From Sinonovacula constricta (Eukaryota > Mollusca > Bivalvia > Cardiida > Solecurtidae), in NCBI GenBank assembly GCA_007844125.1, contig CM017558.1:50481831-50545830 (forward strand): a stretch of DNA of 64,000 bases, given 5' to 3'. The notes beneath the pieces are model-generated. The model saw only the letters and a list, made by a program, of their open reading frames with translations, was not told where the DNA came from and searched no databases. The position numbers and the translations under genes are program-made. Position 1 is the first letter of the stretch. Each line of letters starts with the position of its first letter. Of this stretch, positions 60,435-64,000 are shown in pieces.

Positions 60435-61987
60435 CTAGAAATACAGGGAAATAATGCATAGCGACATGTTTAGTTAGACAGACCCTGTTAAGAGGATTCA
60501 ATCGACAAAATTTTGATAAGATTCCAGCATTCAACAAAATATACTATAGAAACATGTGAGTATTGTACTGTGCATTTTGTTCCAATATATACCCAGTACA
60601 GTCAATAACTAACTCCTGTGTTTTTAATTAAAAATCTAGTTATATATACAATTAAAACAATTCCTGTCAAATTTATTTTATGCAGGTACAAGAAGCCTCA
60701 ACATTACTTAGTAATTTCTTCTAGTACACATAACTACAGACTTTGACAACAAACAATAAAAACAACAAAAAGCATCATCAACTGATGCTGATGTCATGAC
60801 AACGCAGTAATTGATATAGCGTAATAGAGCGTGTTTTATCCCTTTCATAATTCAATCTCCAGAACAAGTGTTAGGATTTAACCTCATGTATCACATTACA
60901 ATGCACACTGTCTGGTCATATGTTTTGAATTAATCATTCAGGCCCAGAGCCTACATAATAAGATTAATTAGCATCTCAATTGCATTTTTTTTATTCACAG
61001 ACAAAAATCTATTTGCTCAATATATCCTTTTATTTTAAACCAAACATAATTTTATTGCATTTCGTTGGTTCTAACTGAAACTGTCCAAAAGAGGGCAGTC
61101 TCATTAATACAAGCTTTAAAGCTTGAAAAATAATAAAAAATAGCAAGAGAAATTCTTCCTTTATCAGCAGCTATCATAAAAGGCTTTTAGTTTTATTTCT
61201 GGGTAAGTGTACCCCAATACAAAAGACATTTTTAATGTTGACATAAAACTAGAACTTTTTTACACATTGCTTAATTTGTACCAATTTTAAAGAAACATTT
61301 TTATTTTTTCTTTGGCAAATTTTCACTTTTTCTGAAGTAACTTCTTAAAGGTGAAATCTTCAACAAATTACCAAGGCATACACTTTAAACTTTTAAGCTT
61401 CTGTCTTTACTAAGAAATGGGCTCAGCAGAAGCCTGTTAGAGATATACTGTATATATAATATTGCCTTCACAATTACAACAAACAACCTCAGATGTATTT
61501 GACATTTGCTGTTGTTGTCACTCTGACAACCCTATTGTCAATATTAGCTGAGTCTGGAAGCAATTGAGTGTACAGAAAACAGGTCCGGTAGAAACATTGA
61601 TGGTTTTATTGTGCATGCAACCCCCACATGTTAAGGTCGTCAAAAAAAATCATCAAATATTTTGTTACACAAATTTTCACAAAAGTTTTTCACAGTAATA
61701 ATAAGCATTGACTTAAACCACAATTGTATGAATCTACAATACTTCTACACTATAACCTAAAGTTAAAATGCATCAATAATGTTGATTTCAAAGTTACAAA
61801 ATAGTGATTTTTTTTTATAAATCCATCTGTATTTTAACAATAAGCATTTAATGAGTCTGTAAAAATTCAGATGAAAAATCAAATATTAAATAAAAAAAAA
61901 ATAAATGTGTTATCACTAATAAGAAAAGCATCCCTGTTAATAAATAAGACAACACAATTATTTAAAAAAAAAATAAATACATTATCC
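60435..61987. other. Noncoding DNA upstream of the NAXD exon
   Basis: Expected to be NAXD intron. No upstream exon could be recognised on the minus strand. Confidence 0.45.
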
Positions 61988-62708
61988 GTCTTCCCAAAAC
62001 TGGCCAAAACTTAATTAGACATTCGGTCTGGTAAAAGAAAAATTTTTACCAGACTGAACAAGCATTTACTAGACCGAAAAAAAAAGAGTGCTCAATTTAG
62101 TGTATATCTAATCAAAAATGAAAACAATATCATCTTCATTTTTGTCCATATATCATAGTTTGCATCAAAATCAACTGTAAGCAGCCAGTTTTCAAAATAT
62201 TTCCATATGAAACAAGTGCAGTCGACAACTGTCGAAATTTTAGTATGCAGAATTATTTATACCACGGATCAAGTATGGTGAAGTTAGATACAAGATACTT
62301 AAGCAATGAAACATTTTGTGCCTGTTCATTACATAAATTTATTTCAAATATTTACTTGATACAGGAAAATGTGAGAGTTAATAAAAAAATGTTTAATTTT
62401 AAACCTATTGTAAACGCTATTATCCAAGCTTATATGGAAAAGGCTGAGATGTTAGGTATTTGCACTTTACATAGTTTGCGCTTGCAACCTATCCGATTAA
62501 AATGTTCGCTAACAAATGGTGTTATTTTTTATTTTATAATAAGCAAATGTTGTTTTTTTAAATCACACCAACCCAATGTTTTTTTGTTAAAACTATGGTT
62601 TTCTGATAATTTTTTTATTGGACAGTCTGTCTTGCATTTTTTAAAATAAGTCAGACCGAAGCAACTTTTACCAGTCACGCCGTTGGTCCGACGGGATTTT
62701 GGGAAGAC
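61988..62708. mobile_element. 721-bp element with short inverted ends
   Basis: gtcttcccaaaa at 61988-61999 and ttttgggaagac at 62697-62708 are perfect inverted ends. Near the left end, ttcggtctggtaaaa and ttttaccagactgaa form an internal palindrome (about 62023-62058); a related tcagaccgaa...ttttaccag lies near the right end (62650). A 134-codon plus-strand frame (62245-62649) fills the interior but has no recognised domain. It may be a MITE or solo non-autonomous element. Confidence 0.55.
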
Positions 62709-64000
62709 TGAACATAAACATGAATATATCTAAAGCACCTTTTACACCGTATTGTGACTCCACTGCATTCGCTTTTTCACCACTTATCAAGTCTGCCACA
62801 TTGATTACTGAATTGTGTTTACACTAAACCTTAGTTGCGAGTGAAAAGCAACTTCATTTACAAACAACATTAAGTGTGAAAAAGCCTCGGTCAGGTTTTA
62901 ATGGAACTGCAGATAGCTTAAGAGCTTACACATGTGATTGTCTTTTATAATAAATCTGTAGTAACCAAAATGAATCAACCACACACATTCGAGAGCCACG
63001 TGCTCACACATTAAGTATGTGATACAACGTTGATGGCAAGCTTTGTGATTTAAGGTATTAGATGTGTAATCAATCTCATGAATATTTGTGTAATGTCGGC
63101 ATTTAGCGTTTTATGATGTTACATGTTGGGTCATTTACGTCAACACTCGGACTTCAGAGAATGAAATGGAGACAAGGAATCACGGTCAGCGAGGAAGATT
63201 CATCATAAAAGCAAAATTAAAGCGAAGAAAGAAAGAAGTGTTTTTCACATGTTTTTGGTGTATTTCTATTTAGAAAAATATACTCTAATAAAAATGTAGA
63301 AAACAAATGACATTACTGTGTTTTCTTTATTTTTTATTCGTCCAATGTTGACATGTATGAGATTATTTAAAGGTCAGATTTGAGGACATCAACCTAGTAC
63401 ATAAAAAATTCGCAAAACTCAAGTTAGCTGAGGTGAAAAGTTGTTAAAATTTGGAAAATAATCCAGAATACTATGCTGAATAATGTGATATATCTTTTGT
63501 CAGGATTCAGTTAAGTCAATATTACACATCTATTAAAGGATTATTTTGACTTTGTGCAATTGCCCAGTCACCATATTTAGGTGAAAGCAATAAACCTTTT
63601 CAAGATTTCATAAGGAAAGCTATGTTACTAACTGAGGCATTTAGCTTGTTAAAAGTATATAATAAAAAGAGGCCACTACTAGTTATATATAATAAATATG
63701 TGACACTGACTAAATGGTGATGTTGCTCCAGGATGAGACTCATATGCAACAAGAAGCTTCCTTAAAACACATCTCTAGGAAATCCAGAGATAAATTCCTT
63801 GTTAATTAACAAAAGGCTGAAACACAGACAGTTTTTACAGTGAGCACAACCTAATAATTATGACCCAGACATTTGTAAAACTTACATGCAATATCTAGAA
63901 AACCTATGCAACTATTTATGCAACTCTGTTACCAGCGATCGGATTAATAATATTTTTCATTGTCATAAGGAAAAACACCAGAAAGTGTTGCTAACACCAT
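62709..64000. other. Noncoding DNA
   Basis: No exon or known element recognised up to the window end. It may still be NAXD intron. Confidence 0.45.

Noticed and set aside
62245..62649. 134-codon gene
   Set aside because: Low-complexity, Phe/Leu/Ile-rich AT composition, no domain, and contained in an inverted-end element; mentioned there but not called as a gene.

Overview
This is a eukaryotic, AT-rich, intron- and repeat-dominated stretch of animal DNA with no bacterial or phage organisation. The mix of tRNA-derived SINEs with target-site duplications, foldback MITEs, many long minisatellites and a repeat carrying 'gtgacccagtta'-type internal units suggests a lophotrochozoan, most probably a bivalve mollusc. 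That placement is inference from repeat style, not from a marker gene.

The one host gene I can identify is NAXD, the ATP-dependent NAD(P)H-hydrate dehydratase of metabolite repair, on the minus strand. Three exons with matching phases and splice signals are present: 60330-60434, 57643-57763 and 39796-39922. They encode the TPN-VEF-SRLY, VQKG-DIISDG and [12 protein letters not shown] blocks of the family. The 5' exons lie beyond the right edge. The last exon or exons were not found and probably lie beyond the left edge. The intron 39923-57642 is about 17.7 kb.

Inside that intron, in the opposite orientation, sits the most notable object: an apparently full-length class II DNA transposon of 4,901 bp (44177-49077). 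It has 28-bp terminal inverted repeats with one mismatch and ATAT on both sides as a possible 4-bp target duplication. It carries a small PHD-finger-like ORF and a 722-codon DDE-type transposase ORF (candidate D597, D674, E722). The transposase is interrupted by TGA directly after the putative catalytic Glu, while the same frame runs on for 39 codons. The element also has an internal inverted copy of its terminus, a nested 116-bp palindromic element and a decayed tandem duplication near its 3' end.

The left 39 kb is mostly repeats: arrays with 43-, 23-, ~145-, 50-, 35-, 51-, 33- and 39-bp periods, some with higher-order structure (1,155-bp duplication in the 35-bp array; 428-bp duplication in the 33-bp array). 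The 35-bp satellite appears to be an amplified core of a dispersed foldback MITE that recurs about a dozen times in the window. Two tRNA-derived SINE groups are interspersed. One unassigned candidate terminal exon (11905-12075, plus strand) and a consensus CTCF-type motif (30413-30426) are also noted. The region right of the transposon holds more SINEs, a 46-bp array, GAT-rich and GGAA-rich microsatellites, and two MITE-like elements (54420-54846, 61988-62708).
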